From NCBI RefSeq assembly GCF_000764305.2, contig NW_025938050.1, forward strand, positions 62,001 through 126,000: a DNA stretch of 64,000 nucleotides, in the 5' to 3' direction. Position 1 is the stretch's first letter, and every line of letters begins with the position of its first letter. Positions 33,908 through 60,440 of this stretch are shown in pieces. Both the position numbers and the translations under genes were made by a program. This DNA is from Hyalella azteca. Lineage: Eukaryota > Arthropoda > Malacostraca > Amphipoda > Hyalellidae. The notes under the pieces were generated by a model. The model was not told where the DNA came from. It saw only the letters and a program-made list of their open reading frames with translations, and did no database searches.

Positions 33908-33993
33908 AAATCGCTGCTGTTGTCAGCACCACTCGCTGCTGTTGTCAGCACCACTCGCTGCTGTTGTCAGCACCACTCGCTGCTGTTGTCAGC
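33908..33993. repeat. 22-bp array (trinucleotide-like), left copy
   Basis: Four units of GCTGCTGTTGTCAGCACCAC plus TC; the same array is at 35370-35475. Confidence 0.93.
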
Positions 33994-34031
33994 CTGTCTC
34001 TTATACACATCTAGATGTGTATAAGAGACAG
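33994..34031. other. Nextera mate-pair junction adapter 4
   Basis: Exact 38-bp mosaic-end junction. Left is a GCTGCTGTTGTCAGCACC array, right a 50-bp TCAGGTAATGCATTA array. The same two arrays occur in the opposite order at 35270-35470. Confidence 0.98.
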
Positions 34032-34240
34032 GGTCAGGTAATGCATTAAATATAGACTATAGCAGCAGTCATTTGTACAGGTCAGGTAATGCATTAAATA
34101 TAGACTATAGCAGCAGTCATTTGTATAGGTCAGGTAATGCATTAAATATAGACTATAGCAGCAGTCATTTGTACAGGTCAGGTAATGCATAAAACATAGA
34201 CTATAGCAGCAGTCATTTGTAGAGGTCAGGAAGTGCATCA
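34032..34240. repeat. 50-bp minisatellite
   Basis: Five units with GGTCAGGTAATGCATTAAAT and AGACTATAGCAGCAGTCATT; related units at 35150-35370. Confidence 0.93.
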
Positions 34241-34334
34241 AATGTTTAGTGGGCATCTGCTGCATCAAAGCAAAGGTTTTATTGAGTGGTGGGGCATGGC
34301 CGGCGGTCGATGTCAGAAGTTGTCGGCCCTTGTC

Positions 34335-34372
34335 CTGTCTCTTATACACATCTAGATGTGTATAAGAGACAG
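34335..34372. other. Nextera mate-pair junction adapter 5
   Basis: Exact 38-bp mosaic-end junction, only 304 bp after adapter 4, so the piece between them is a mate-pair sized insert. Confidence 0.98.
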
Positions 34373-34465
34373 ATCGACAGACCAGGCCATCTAGCCAGAA
34401 ATAAGGACAGACCAGACCATCTAGCCAGAAGTAAGGACAGACCAGACCATCTAGCCAGAAATGGA
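34373..34465. repeat. 30-bp minisatellite
   Basis: Three units of GACCAGACCATCTAGCCAGA plus AATAAGGACA, starting at adapter 5. Confidence 0.92.
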
Positions 34466-34544
34466 CAGCGCTTTTTGCATGCCATTTAACAAGTGACAAG
34501 TGCCGTCTGTCCCAGCCATTAGTAAGCACTTAGCGATGTCTATC

Positions 34545-34815
34545 ATTAGCCCATTAGCCACTAATGGTTAAAACCAAGTCTTCTCATCTAATGGTCTGGT
34601 CTGGAGTTAAGAAACAGCTCTGATTGACAGACACACTTTCCAAATAGTGACTAACTTTCTATCCCACAGAATAAGTATTGCCCCCATTAGCCACTAATGG
34701 TTAAAACGAAGCCTCAATTCACATCTAATGGTCTGTTCTGAACTGAAGCAACAGCGCAAATTGATTGACATATTTTTAAATAACGAAAAATTTTCTATCC
34801 CACTTAATAAGCAGC
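34545..34815. repeat. Direct duplication of about 140 bp
   Basis: Two copies beginning CATTAGCCACTAATGGTTAA and containing CTAATGGTCTGTTCTG and TTCTATCCCAC. Confidence 0.8.
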
Positions 34816-35149
34816 AAGCTGACGTATCACTGATACGCTGTTTTGTCGAGCAAAACTGGGTCAGAATAATCCACACAATATGGCCAAAAATGCATCGTTA
34901 TTAGGACAATGTCTCACTCATTTCCCTAAGTGTGTCAACACTCGCGTGCAGCGCGACACCTCGTGCGGTATGACAGATGATCAAGCATGAGATAGACTGA
35001 TAATAATTACCTGAGCATAACGTTATTAATTACGTGAATAATAAGAAAAATAATTGACCACGTAAATTATTTGCATGCAAATTTAGTTACGAAGGAATTT
35101 GATAACATTATAATTTAAATACCTGTACCGGTTACAATTTGCAGTTAGT

Positions 35150-35475
35150 TGCAGATAGACTATGACAGTGCTCTCATCTAGGCATCAGCCCTGTATCTAA
35201 AATAGACTATGGTAGTGGACTTTTAATAAAGAGATCGGAAAATGCATCATATAAACGGTAGACTATGACAGCCGCTATTTGTATACTGTAGGTCAGGTAA
35301 TGCATTATATTTACTGTAGACTATGACAGCCGCCATGTGTAGAGGTCAGGTAATGCATTAATATAGACTATATTGTCAGCACCACTCGCTGCTGTTGTCA
35401 GCACCACTCGCTGCTGTTGTCACCACCACTCGCTGCTGTTGTCAGCACCACTCGCTGCTGTTGTCAGTACCACTC
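35150..35475. repeat. Decayed 50-bp array followed by the 22-bp array
   Basis: AGACTATGACAG and GGTCAGGTAATGCATTA units (35150-35370) run directly into GCTGCTGTTGTCAGCACC units. The same pair of arrays meets in reverse order across adapter 4. Confidence 0.88.
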
Positions 35476-35614
35476 ACTGACAAGCGTGCACCACTTTGGC
35501 GCTTATCAAGAAACAGGTTCCACGAACAGAAGTTTATCAGGCGTTCACCGTCCCATGTATAATTCACGCGCCGAGCTCAAAGTTTTGGTTTTATACAAAC
35601 GCCTGAACTGCCAT

Positions 35615-35635
35615 GGCGACCGCAATCGATCTGGT
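35615..35635 (+). CDS. Weak candidate first coding exon (MATAIDL)
   Basis: ATG GCG ACC GCA ATC GAT CTG is followed by a consensus donor GTGAGT, with the start context GCC ATG G. About 60 bp downstream begins an array whose units end in pyrimidine-rich CTCCCACTCCAG, resembling acceptors. No second exon is recognised, so this may be chance. Confidence 0.2.
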
Positions 35636-35689
35636 GAGTGGTGAACACACAGCAGGTTAGTCTCCCACTCTAGCGTCAACGACGTACCA

Positions 35690-35915
35690 CTTCACCACTC
35701 TAACGCCTGCAGCGCATCGCCTCCTCCCACTCCAGCAACTACAGCGCATCGCCTCCTCCCCCTCCAGCGCCTACAGCGCATCACCTCCTCCCACTCCAGC
35801 ACCTACAGCGCATCACCTCCTCCCACTCCAGCGCCTACAGCGCATCACCTCCTCCCACTCCAGCGTCCACAACGCATCACCTCCCCACCAGTGCCACCAA
35901 CTCCCACTCCAGCAT
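35690..35915. repeat. 32-bp array with acceptor-like units
   Basis: Six to seven units of CGCATCACCTCCTCCCACTC plus CAGCGCCTACAG; each contains a pyrimidine tract ending CAG. Confidence 0.9.
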
Positions 35916-36919
35916 CAGCCAAGTTGGAGTTGTAAAATAAACATGGCTTTATAATACCGTAGACTAACACAGAAAAGTCAGGTAATAAATTCCTTGGACC
36001 AATAAAAATAATTGCCTATCTTTGTGTCCAAAAAAACAACTAAACCCATGAGTTGAAACGTGCTTTTTAGTCATTTACGTTGACATTAATTAGTGATTGG
36101 AACATAAGCAGGTTTTGAAGTCATATATTGTTAAATTCAAGTGATCAGGACAAAACGGATATCGTGGAGATAAGTTTATCTTAAATAACAGATTTAATAG
36201 TACAAAATTGGTAATTATAGATTTAAAGAACTAGAAACGACAATATCAATAAATTGAGAGATTAACGTTTACAAATGATAAGTGTTGCCAGACGTAGGTA
36301 TCGCCTCTACCAGTCTACTCACCACTAACTTCGTGCTGCGATATTGCTTCAAGTTCAATTTAAACGAACCTTCACTATTCAGAAAACAGATTCATCAGTT
36401 TTTCAAAGTTCGTTCTGTTAAATATTTATGGGAAAGATAACATGTTCCGAGTTGTACGTTCAGATAGAAGAAATTGTTCAGGAAAGACGCACATACTAAC
36501 ACACCAACGTCCAGCGAGACACTGGAGCCTGTACAGCCCTGAGCCCTCACGCTGCCTGGCCGTCCGTTGCTGGCTCGTTCCTATCCATGAACTGGAGACT
36601 CAAGGTCGCTTTAGCCATAACGAAACAAACCGCCCCAATGCCGGCGATAAGCTGTCTTCACCATATCTGACACTGTTAAAAACGTGGTGGCTGAAAATGA
36701 AGGATACATATTTTCTAGATATAATTCTTTCAATTACGCAACTATATGAAGTGCTGAATGCCATGAAACTATATATAGAATAGAAGTGTCGGCATTGAAG
36801 AAAATAGGCCCATGGCCTGTTGCCGATTCTTGAATTTTTCATGCCTTGATTCACAAGGGATCCGGCCTTTGGAACCCGATCTTTCCATAACTGACAAATG
36901 ATTGAGATAGCTGCTGGAC
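35916..36919. other. No gene seen
   Basis: AT-rich sequence; an open frame at 36442-36783 shows no recognisable protein. Confidence 0.5.
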
Positions 36920-38860
36920 TTATTGCCTGGTCCGTAATTTGCTAGTCATTTTAAGACTGAACATATGCTCCTGCATAGCTTCGTTTAGTCTGTTTTTGAA
37001 GATGTTCATACTCGGAGCGTCAACGATGCTATCAGGGAGGTTGTTCCACATGTCGGTGACTCGAAGCGAGAAGAAATGTTGTCGCATGGATGTGTTCCAA
37101 CGCTGTTCTTTTAGTTTATAGCCGTGGCCCCTGGTGTTGGTTCTTGTTTCAAATTCTAGTAATCCTTCTGGGACCTTGTATAAGCCATGAGTATACTTGT
37201 ATACTTCAATGAGGTCCCCACGCAGACGTCGATAACTGAGGCTTGGAAGCTTCATAATCTTTAATCTTTCCTCATAGGACTTGCCTTTCAAGCCCGGAAC
37301 TATCATTGTTGCGCGTCTTTGAACACTCTCCATTAAATTTTTGTCCTTTTCGAATTTCGGTGACCACACGACGTTTCCAAACTCTAGGTTCAGGGGCACG
37401 ACAGCAACAAACAACTGCTTCATCGTTTCTAAATCTAGGAACTCGAAAGAGCGTCTGATCAGTCCAAGACGTTTATTGGCTTTATTAACTTGACCTTCAA
37501 TATGCTTAGAAAATTTCAACTCATTGTCGATATTACCCCTAAATCTTTTTCCATGGTCGACTTCGACATCATCATTCTGTCGTTGCAACCGTGTCTTCTC
37601 ATACTGTGATCTTGCTGTTCATTTTTCTTGACAAGGTGAACAACTTTACATTTGTTAGCGTTAAAAACGCAGCTGCCACTTATCAGCCCAGTCAACCAGC
37701 CTGTCAAGAAGACATTGCAACTGTACTTTTTGCGACGTATTTTTTACTGTATTATAAATTTCTGTGTCGTCAGTATACATCGAGCAAACGCTAGACACGA
37801 CCTTTATAACGCAACGAAACAAATAGGCCCGAGAACGCTTCCTTGTGGCACGCCGCTGCGCACTGAAGCCCAGTCTGATAGGGACCCATTAATACTGACA
37901 CGTTGTCGCCTCCCTACTAGAAAATCTCTGATCCATTTGAGTACATTACTCTCAATTCCCAAATACTTCAATTTACGCAACAGCCGCTCATGTGGGACAC
38001 TGTCAAATGCCTTGGCAAAATCGAGGTAAACTGCATCTACTGGCTCCCTTTCGTCCAGCAAGCGGGTCCATTCGTTCAGAGTAGACAAGAGGAATTAGTG
38101 GTGCAGGATCTCCCGGCAATAAAGCCATGTTGACAGTCTGATAGGAGATTATTAGCAGTCAAATGATCTATCAATCGATCCCTCACAACAGATTCCATTA
38201 CCTTGCAAACGACACTTGTCAAACTGACAGGGCGATAGTTGCCCGGGCAGCTTTTGTCACCTTTTTTGAACAATGGTGTCACTTGAGCTTCTCTCCTGTC
38301 AGCCGGCAAGATCCCTTCGTTCAAAGTTTTTCGAAGAAATGACGTTAGAGGGCCGGCTAGGACAGTTGCTAACTCTTTGAGTAATCTGGGGTGGAAGCCG
38401 TCTGGTCCACATGACTTGTTTGGATTTACAGCGATAAAGCGCTGGAGAACCTCTTCTTCTTGTATTTAAAAACTTGTTAATTTAGAACCGACTGGGTGCT
38501 CCTCAATAGCTGGAATACTGTTCAAGTCCTCTTCAGTGAATACGCTACTGAAAAACTGATTAAGTTCGGTAGCCTTGCTCTCATCAGAGGATATCTTTCG
38601 CTGATCTACTTTCAAATCAGAAATACCGTCCTTAATCTTGCACTTCGAGCCAGCGTACAACAAGAAGGCTTTCGGGTTCTTTTTTGCATTTTTAGCAATA
38701 TTTTTTTCGATGGTTTTTACTACGGTGCGACAGCTTTCTTCAGCTTGATTTCGAGCTCTTGCGTATAGCCTGTATAGGTGATAGTCAGCATCGCTACGAG
38801 TCTGTAAATAACGCTGGTAGGCTTCCTTCTTTGTTTTCAGGTACTGTTCATCCACCGAGC
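36920..38860 (-). pseudogene. Non-LTR retrotransposon (LINE) remnant, reverse transcriptase and C-terminal part
   Basis: Minus-strand fragments of a CR1/jockey-type polyprotein. In order: a linker region (38855-38466, ending in an in-frame TAA), the RT start with NPNKSCGPDGFHPRLL and NYRPVSL, LDFAKAFDSVPHE near 38017, GVPQGSVLGP near 37850, the catalytic box as YTDD at 37766-37777, and the thumb and C-terminal part (37588-36920) with WNNLPDSIVDAPSMNIFKNR. At least one stop (38466) and two frameshifts (about 37800 and 37550) break the frame, and no endonuclease domain is visible, so the copy is 5' truncated and dead. Clade assignment needs a tree. Confidence 0.88.
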
Positions 38861-39160
38861 AATACTACGTTTCTTCTTTTCGGCTGCGACCTACGTTTCT
38901 TCTTGGGCAGCTCTTCTTTTTCCTCGGGTGAAGCGGCGAGCAGCTTACGGAAGTATTAACTGAGCGGAAGAAATCTTAATTGAACTAATTATAAAAAAAT
39001 AATAAAACTTAGTTGATGCATATATTGTAATAGGGGACGTTACTTGGTCCTCCAGTTACCAAGTTTTTGGTGGTAACATGTAAATCTAATTTTTGGTGAA
39101 CTTACTCTATGCTTTCGAACTCGTTTTATTACACCACATTACTAGTGTTGAGTCATCATT
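38861..39160. other. Flank of the LINE remnant, no gene seen
   Basis: A short lysine/glutamate-rich stretch may be the 5' end of the truncated LINE; otherwise AT-rich. Confidence 0.4.
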
Positions 39161-39164
39161 GCGG

Positions 39165-39285
39165 TCATTTTTGTCATCGTCGCGTAGTCATTTGTGTCAT
39201 CGTAACGATGCCATTTGTGTCATCGTAACGAAGTCATTTGAGTCATCGTAACGAAGTCATTTGTGTCATCATCGTGAAGTCATTA
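39165..39285. repeat. 23-bp minisatellite
   Basis: Five units of GTCATTTGTGTCATCGTAAC plus GAA. Confidence 0.9.
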
Positions 39286-41991
39286 GTCACTGACGGCAGT
39301 GAGGTGCAATAAGAACAAGATGCAGATATGTTGACATTTTATTTGTCCCAATCCATCCCGAAGATGGCGTGTGCATCATGAACATTATTTACACACTTAT
39401 ATCTTATGCTACTCACAATTATTCCACACCTTCAAGTTGAACAAAAAATCAAATAGCAGCAATTATTCTCTTCAATTAAACGTCATCAATAACAAAGAAT
39501 ATTTGAGCAGAAAGACAACAAATAAGTCACAGTTGTATAGACCAAGAGGATTTGGGTTTATCTTCAACGTAAAAATCTTGAATAAAAGAAAGAGAGCGAC
39601 AAGCTTGACGAAGTGTTGCACACATTTAGCCAGCTACAACGTAGTGAATTAGAAAAATAGGAGTTTTTCAGCGTGTTTCTTGCACGTTTCACCGTAGACA
39701 GCTCTTGTTAACCATGAATGAATATGGGAGCAAGTGCCCTGAGTTTCCTACAAGCAAGCAATGAAAATATTTTCCCCTGGGCTCAAAGTAGGCACTTTAT
39801 AATGCATCCGTTGGTACGGACCAGGTAGTCTACTACAGTGTTCGTGTGAGAGCAAAGCCGTGCACCACAAATTTTGAGCACAATCAGCCCTGAATTGAAC
39901 GCCTATAGGTTATTTCCATAAAGCCACCAATCCGCCGCGTATTAATCCTGCAGTCAGTAACCAGCCTGTCACATCATCTTGTTTTAAATATTATGGGCTT
40001 TACACCATCATACACGAGAGCGAATAGCCCAGAGTATAATGATCGTCCACCACTGAACGTTGCATCGAAACATTACGTCATACCCTGACTTTGGCTCGAA
40101 CTGTAACCAGAGAACAATGTACTGCCACCAATCAGCCTAGCTCGTCGGGGGAACTGTGTGAAATCTGCCATGCACCACCATGCCGCTGGTCGAATGACTT
40201 CCGAGCATAGTTAAAATGGATGCCAATGACTTAATTTTTCGTTCACAGCCACTGAGGTTCAGTTTCGGCTGGCAAAGTTTTGTTCCAAAATTTATCGTCC
40301 TTTGGCGATTGAACCGTTCGACCGTAAGCCGATTTAATGCACGGGCGAGATACGGACGTCATCTTTACTGCAAGGCTCCGGCGAGCTCTGTGCGAGTGGT
40401 GCAGAATTTTCTCGCGCATTGGCAGACTATGCTGGGCCACACTATAGCAGGCTGTTTTCCTGCGGGCTGATTGCTCTACTTCAACGGATGTGATCTGTCT
40501 GGCGGCTGATAATCTTACAGTCCAGAAGTGCTGGAGGATACGAGGGACAAGATCATGACAGTCAGTTCAAAACTTCACAGCAGGGCAGTGGTGGTCTCCG
40601 ACAGGCATTCCGTTCTTGCTACTCGGCCTAAAATCGCTACCATTCAACTTGGCATTGCATGGGCGAGACATGAGCACCCAGCAACGTCACACCTCACCTC
40701 TGTCAGCGTTGGCTCGCAACTGATACGGTTAGGTAACTTAGGATGCCAGCAACTCAAGATCGCTCCCGTTGCAACTTGGAGTTTCAGACTCAAGTTTTCT
40801 TAAATCAGTATCTAAAATATTTCAAATCTAAGTCATGAAAATGTCTAGTTTATTGCTCAACGTGGACTACTAAACTTCTAAATGCAGTAGAATTGTGCGG
40901 CTCTAACGTACCTATGTTATTCAACATTTATTTATAACCTACTCAATTCTACAGAATCAGTTTACTCACAATGCCGTCAGGTAGTAGACGACTGAACAGG
41001 TAAACGAACAACAATCCACAATTAGGGGAGGGATACATGACACAAATGATGGCTCCTGACACCTACATGGAAGAAGTGCATATCACAGATGCGTTGTGGG
41101 TTAAGCTTGATCACAACCGCGGTGTGGTTGTTCACACGCAAGTTTGTAACTCCGAACACCGCCGCGTCAAGCCCTAATTTGAGACAAGCGGTTGTCGACA
41201 TCAGCCAGTCATGGTAACATGTATTTTATCTACTTAATACTTGAAACACTTTTACGATATTTCGAGCGAACTCTCCGGAAACATGACAACAAATACATTG
41301 CAGTGTAGCGCGATGCGAATCTTGGTGCCGATGAGACGACCATCGTAAGGTCAATCAATCTAGCCTTCAAAACATCGAGTCTTAGCCCCGATATACTGCG
41401 AACAACAGTCGTCAGCCTGTTATTGACAGGAACATGCTTGTTTACGTTGATAGTCAGGTGGTAATCACACGTGAATTCATTTATATTTTTGGTTTCCATT
41501 ATTCATAATTAAACAATTTTCAAAATTTTCACCCACACCAGTGACAGTCCTCAAAGTACGGTCAGTACGTCCACAAAGCCATTATGACGTAACCGAATCA
41601 ACTTCCTGAATTGATTGATAATTGTTGATAATTCAAGAGATTGGCCATCAGGAAGCAACCCAAACGGCGCGTTTAACCTCATGATTTTATAATTGAGCTT
41701 GATAGTTTACACGTGCTACGGGGTTACAAGTTCGATGTTTTATCTCACAGTTCGAGAACGATTCTCTCGATAATACATTATTTAACATAAAATAATTATT
41801 TGCTCTGTTCATCTAAAGGCACATATTGCTTGTAATACATCGCTAGTCACGAACAAACGACAGGCATGCACTATAAATTTAGAGCGACGAAGCCATAACA
41901 AAATCTCGCACGCAACAAAATGGCGAGACACGAAAATACATTTGTCAACAGGATTCAAATCGGGAAACTTGAAAGCTGCTCCATGTCTGGC
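39286..41991. other. GPT 3' flank, no gene seen
   Basis: Unique sequence. The open frame at 40216-40470 is moderately GC-rich but resembles no family I know. The GPT 3' UTR must lie just below 41992. Confidence 0.5.
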
Positions 41992-56195
<14,204 letters not shown>

Positions 56196-57651
56196 ATCTG
56201 GAGCTTAATTTTGCAAGAATAACTGCAATTTTTCAAATCACCGAAACTCAGTGGTATTATGCTTTGATTAGTAAACGACTGAACACTTGGCACCACTTGT
56301 GCTCTCTAGAAAGAAGAGAACTACTGCTCATCAACACAGCTGTCAAAGAAGACCTCCTTCAAACTGCACTTAGTTACATACGCACAAGTTAACCACAAAC
56401 ATGACTGTCAGTCTGTCGACACTAGACACACACGTACATGTCCGTTTTCTTTAGATGGTCATGCTTAACAAAGTAGGTAATGCAAGGAATGAATAAAATA
56501 AATTTCAACAAAATACGTCTTCGCTCATATAAGTTGCTTTTTTAGTCCATAAAATTAAAATTTTGCAGATGAATATATTTTTAAGAGTTTGTGCACTTCG
56601 TCCTTTAAAATTATGACATGGTAATTTATTAATCAGTCATCAACTGCCGTGCCTCGGACAAATTAACAGCCATTTAAAATTTTTCTTATGTGTAGCTGGA
56701 AATGACTATGGGAATAAACTCAACCTTTCTCATTTTGAAGTAATTGGACTGTTTGCTTAATCTATAGAACTTGTGCCCCGTAACGTGTGAGGTAATTTTA
56801 GGAATAAGAATTTTTATGTACTTTCTATCAATTCACATAACTCAAGATACCAAGTAAAAATAATTATCTATGTAATTAAAGTTGTATTGATATTCTCGTG
56901 ATGGCTGGCATCTTTGGAACCGTTGCTTACGTCACGGTTAAGAATTGTGTCACTGTCAGTCTGTCACAGGCAAAAACTGAATAGTGTGTGGGAGGACCGC
57001 GTCTAAAGTGGAAGTGATTGTGTAGATCTTGAGCATAGCATATGTTGCTGGGAGTTTTTGTTACTCTTACCTCAGAATTCAAATAAATTGAAGTATGTAA
57101 GAAAAATAAGCACTCTTCGGAAAAGTTAAAGCCCGTGAAAACTAATGATGTCTTCATTGTCCTGTAAAAGTTTTGTAGGTACCTACTACCTAGGAAAAAT
57201 GGCACTTTTTGCCTGCAATGAATAGCTAAATTAATGAACTGATCTTACTGATGATTTTTAAAGATTGTATGTGAAAATGTTTTTTTTTCGTTTTCTATAA
57301 TTTCTTATGTTTCTGTGAAAGTACCTAATAAGGTAAAGGGATTGAAAGTGGGTGAAATTGACTAAGTAAACGCATAGACTCACCAGTATGGGCCTGTAAA
57401 CGTGAGCATTTTCATCTCCTATACTATACTTCATTCTTCAAATCATAGGAAAGGTTTATACCTATGTGATTTTGGCTGAATTTTTTTGAATGACATGGCA
57501 CAAAATCAATAATGATAGTTTTACCACAATTTGAGCAAAATCCTGCTAAATAGATAGTAGGATTTTCCAGATTGGCCATTGTGAGTCTCTGTGAATTTGT
57601 GAAATTGTGAGCACTGAGCGGTGAGCCTGTGACTCAGCTAGTATGGAATAT
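56196..57651. other. GPT upstream region, no gene seen
   Basis: 5' flank of GPT; unique AT-rich DNA. A promoter is expected in the first few hundred bases but no TATA, Inr or factor site can be assigned with confidence. Confidence 0.5.
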
Positions 57652-58600
57652 ATCTACTTGGCAAGCCGCGACTGAATTTTTCGAGCCGTGGTTTTATGGA
57701 TTTGCCAGCCGTGATTCCATTTCTACGAGCCGTGATTCAATTTCACCGAGCCGTGAATTCCATATCTAGAGCCGCGAGATTTCATACCTACTGAAATTAT
57801 ATGATATTAGAGCCGCGATATTTCAGACAAAAATAGGACTTTTCCAGACTAGTGACTCAGCCTCTCAGGCAGTCAGGCTGTGTTCCTGTGAGTGTGTGAC
57901 CAGAGTTTTAGGAAAATTAACTGGTTTACTGGTTTTGCAAATTGTAGCTATTTAACAAACTACAAATAAGGATAAGCCTACCAGCAGGCAGCAGGTTGGG
58001 AAAAGTCCTACTTTTTTCTGAAATATCGTGGCTCTAATATCAGGATAGCTATATAATTTCAGTAAATTCAGTAGGTATGAAATCTTGCAGCTCTAATGTT
58101 ATGTATTTTTGTTTGATTTAAAAAATTGCAGTTTGCACTTTGCCAACATGTTGTTTCATAACATTTTTAACTTCCACAATGATGCACAATCATCATTACT
58201 TCAACGCTCCAGCCAAAATATTGTGCAGAATGTAATAACAAGAAGTCAACCCTAAACTTTTCCTTGAAGATTGCGTAGTTGTGGTCATGTCAGAGCAGTC
58301 AGACTGCATTATCACTTGTTCAGTTGCCATTTAAGTGAAGAGAAATCTTAGAGTTGCTGTACAATTGGACTGTTTTTATGGTAAAATTTGGGGTAACACG
58401 TGCATGCAACTTTGGGAGAACACAAGCATGTGACTTTGTAAACAAGCTTGTGGGTCATAAATGGCTTTTCATGGCCGAGATATAGAATTCATGGCTCAAA
58501 GAAATGGAATCACGAGTTGAAGAAATGGAATCAAGGCTGGCAAACCTATAAAACCATGGCTTGAAAAATCCAGTTGCAGCTTGCCTGTAGTTATATTCCA
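57652..58600. mobile_element. Foldback-type inverted-repeat element
   Basis: Arms of about 200 bp: left 57652-57860 (GAGCCGTGATTCCATTTC units, GAGCCGCGATATTTCAGAC), right 58005-58110 plus 58460-58590 (GAAATATCGTGGCTCTAATA, ATGGAATCACGAGTTGAAGA). The right arm is split by about 350 bp that occurs inverted at 61690-62060. The arms contain their own short tandem words. Confidence 0.75.
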
Positions 58601-58813
58601 TGTCTCATGATGCCTGTTGCCTTGATATGGAATACCATCATACCAATACACTACTCACTAGTCCATGGTCTGACTTCTGTGCCTAGTGAGGAAAATATCT
58701 ACTCTCTGAACTGCAACTGGATTTTTCAAACCATGATTTTGACAAGCTGTGATTCTATTTTCTTGAGCTGTGTATTCCACATATCAGCCATGAAGAGCTA
58801 TTTACAATCTGCC

Positions 58814-60440
58814 TAAAGGCCCATTTACACTAGTGGCAACGACATGCGCTTTGAGTCGTTTGCTGCTGTGCGTCACCGCGCACAACCGTTCACACTACTT
58901 TTGTCCTCGGTAGTTTGAGTCCTCGGTTTTTGGTAGCGCACTTTGAACAATGAACACTAGTTGCCACTGGCACCTAGACATCAATGAGGATGGATGTAAC
59001 CAAATTTGAGCTGTGGGCCATTGTTCTCGGGTGTGCTGCGGTCCGTCATTCTTCGCACTATGCCAGTTGTAAACGAGAATTTAGCATAGGCATCATAATT
59101 AGAGAACTAGCACATTCAAAAAGATACAGTTTATAAAAAATATAGTCTATTCTTAACCCTTTCATGAGTAAGTTACCATATATGATCACTTGAAATCGCA
59201 TCACAAAAAGCATCACCACGGCTTCCTGTTTGTTTTTGAGGCATCCTTATAATGCCTCAGTCAATCACTAATTATCTGAATTATCTGACCATCATTCTAT
59301 CTATAGCATCACCAGCTGCAAAGTCCACAAATTGAAATATGAGCATTTAAATGAAGGTTTTGACTCGGACAATGGGATTGACGCTCATTCCGCATTTTCT
59401 TCAAAATTTGTAAGTATCAATATATATATTTATTTATTTTGTCAACTTGATTAAATTTAATTAAATTAAATTTATATGTTTCTAATTTTTCATTTGCATA
59501 AACTGAATTTTAATTCTGAATAAAAATTTTGTGTACTGATCGCATTTATTGAATTCTTCAAGTGCGATTTAAACCTTCAATAGGCAAAATTTGCAAAAAT
59601 TCATATAAATAAATATATTGTATAATACTTCTTACTTTCTTGAAATGATTTCTGAAATTTTAATTTCTGGATATTTCAATGCTTGCCCGCTAAAGGGTTA
59701 AATAAAAAGTTCTAATGTTTGTACCGATATTATATCATCCTTTGAAATCGCTAAACGGTAATGCATAAATTGTCAGGAGTTGCTAAAATCACATAAACTA
59801 AACACGTCATGTAAAAATAACTTACATCATTTGCATTTCGATTTTTGGACTCCTTTGATCGAACACTCCATAGGCATTCGTGTTCTCTATAAAGATCAAT
59901 TAGGCGCTCTACTAGAGAGTGACTCCAAACAAGAGTGGTGTTTTAGTTGACATTTGGTGTGCCGGACCAGCGTACACAATCAACCTTACTAGACCACATA
60001 CAGCTATCTACTAACTAAGAATTTAAAAGCAAAGAATAGTCCACAAAAATTCATATCTTTATAGAAAACGTTTCGGAGACCAGCTCCATCGTCAGTTCGT
60101 AGAATCTAGAATCACAAATCAGAAGTCACAAATTAATACCTACATTGAAACCATAGAACAAATTGAATTTCTTTAATTAATTAATTTAGATTTTTAATTT
60201 GATTTAAATATTTAATTTCACTTAAATTCTTAGTTAATTTGCGATTTAAGCATACAAGTGATATCAATTCTTTAATAGCTATCTACTAAGCGCTGCGCTT
60301 GTGTTGCATGAGGCATGGCCCCTGTCAATCGCTAGCTCGTCAATCGGTCAAGAAGCGCATGCAGAGGCTGCAAAGCGCCTCTGCATGCGCTTTGAGGCCC
60401 TTGATTTTTGTATGTTGCCCCTAGTGTGAACGGGCCTTAA
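58814..60440. mobile_element. 1.6-kb non-autonomous DNA transposon, PIF/Harbinger-like ends
   Basis: 24-bp terminal inverted repeats with three mismatches: left AGGCCCATTTACACTAGTGG, right (reverse complement) AGGCCCGTTCACACTAGGGG, both continuing CAAC, flanked by TAA on each side. No transposase frame inside. The right end carries a perfect hairpin, arms GCATGCAGAGGC, at 60355-60392. GTTTCGGAGACCAGCTCCAT at 60069 resembles motifs common in invertebrate repeats. Confidence 0.72.

Noticed and set aside
33592..33954. Cys-rich or basic open frames on both strands near 33.6-33.9 kb
   Set aside because: No family match, no start or splice support, overlaps a decayed repeat and the 22-bp array.
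40216..40803. GC-richer open frames 3' of GPT
   Set aside because: Short, overlapping in several frames, no known motif; not supported as genes.
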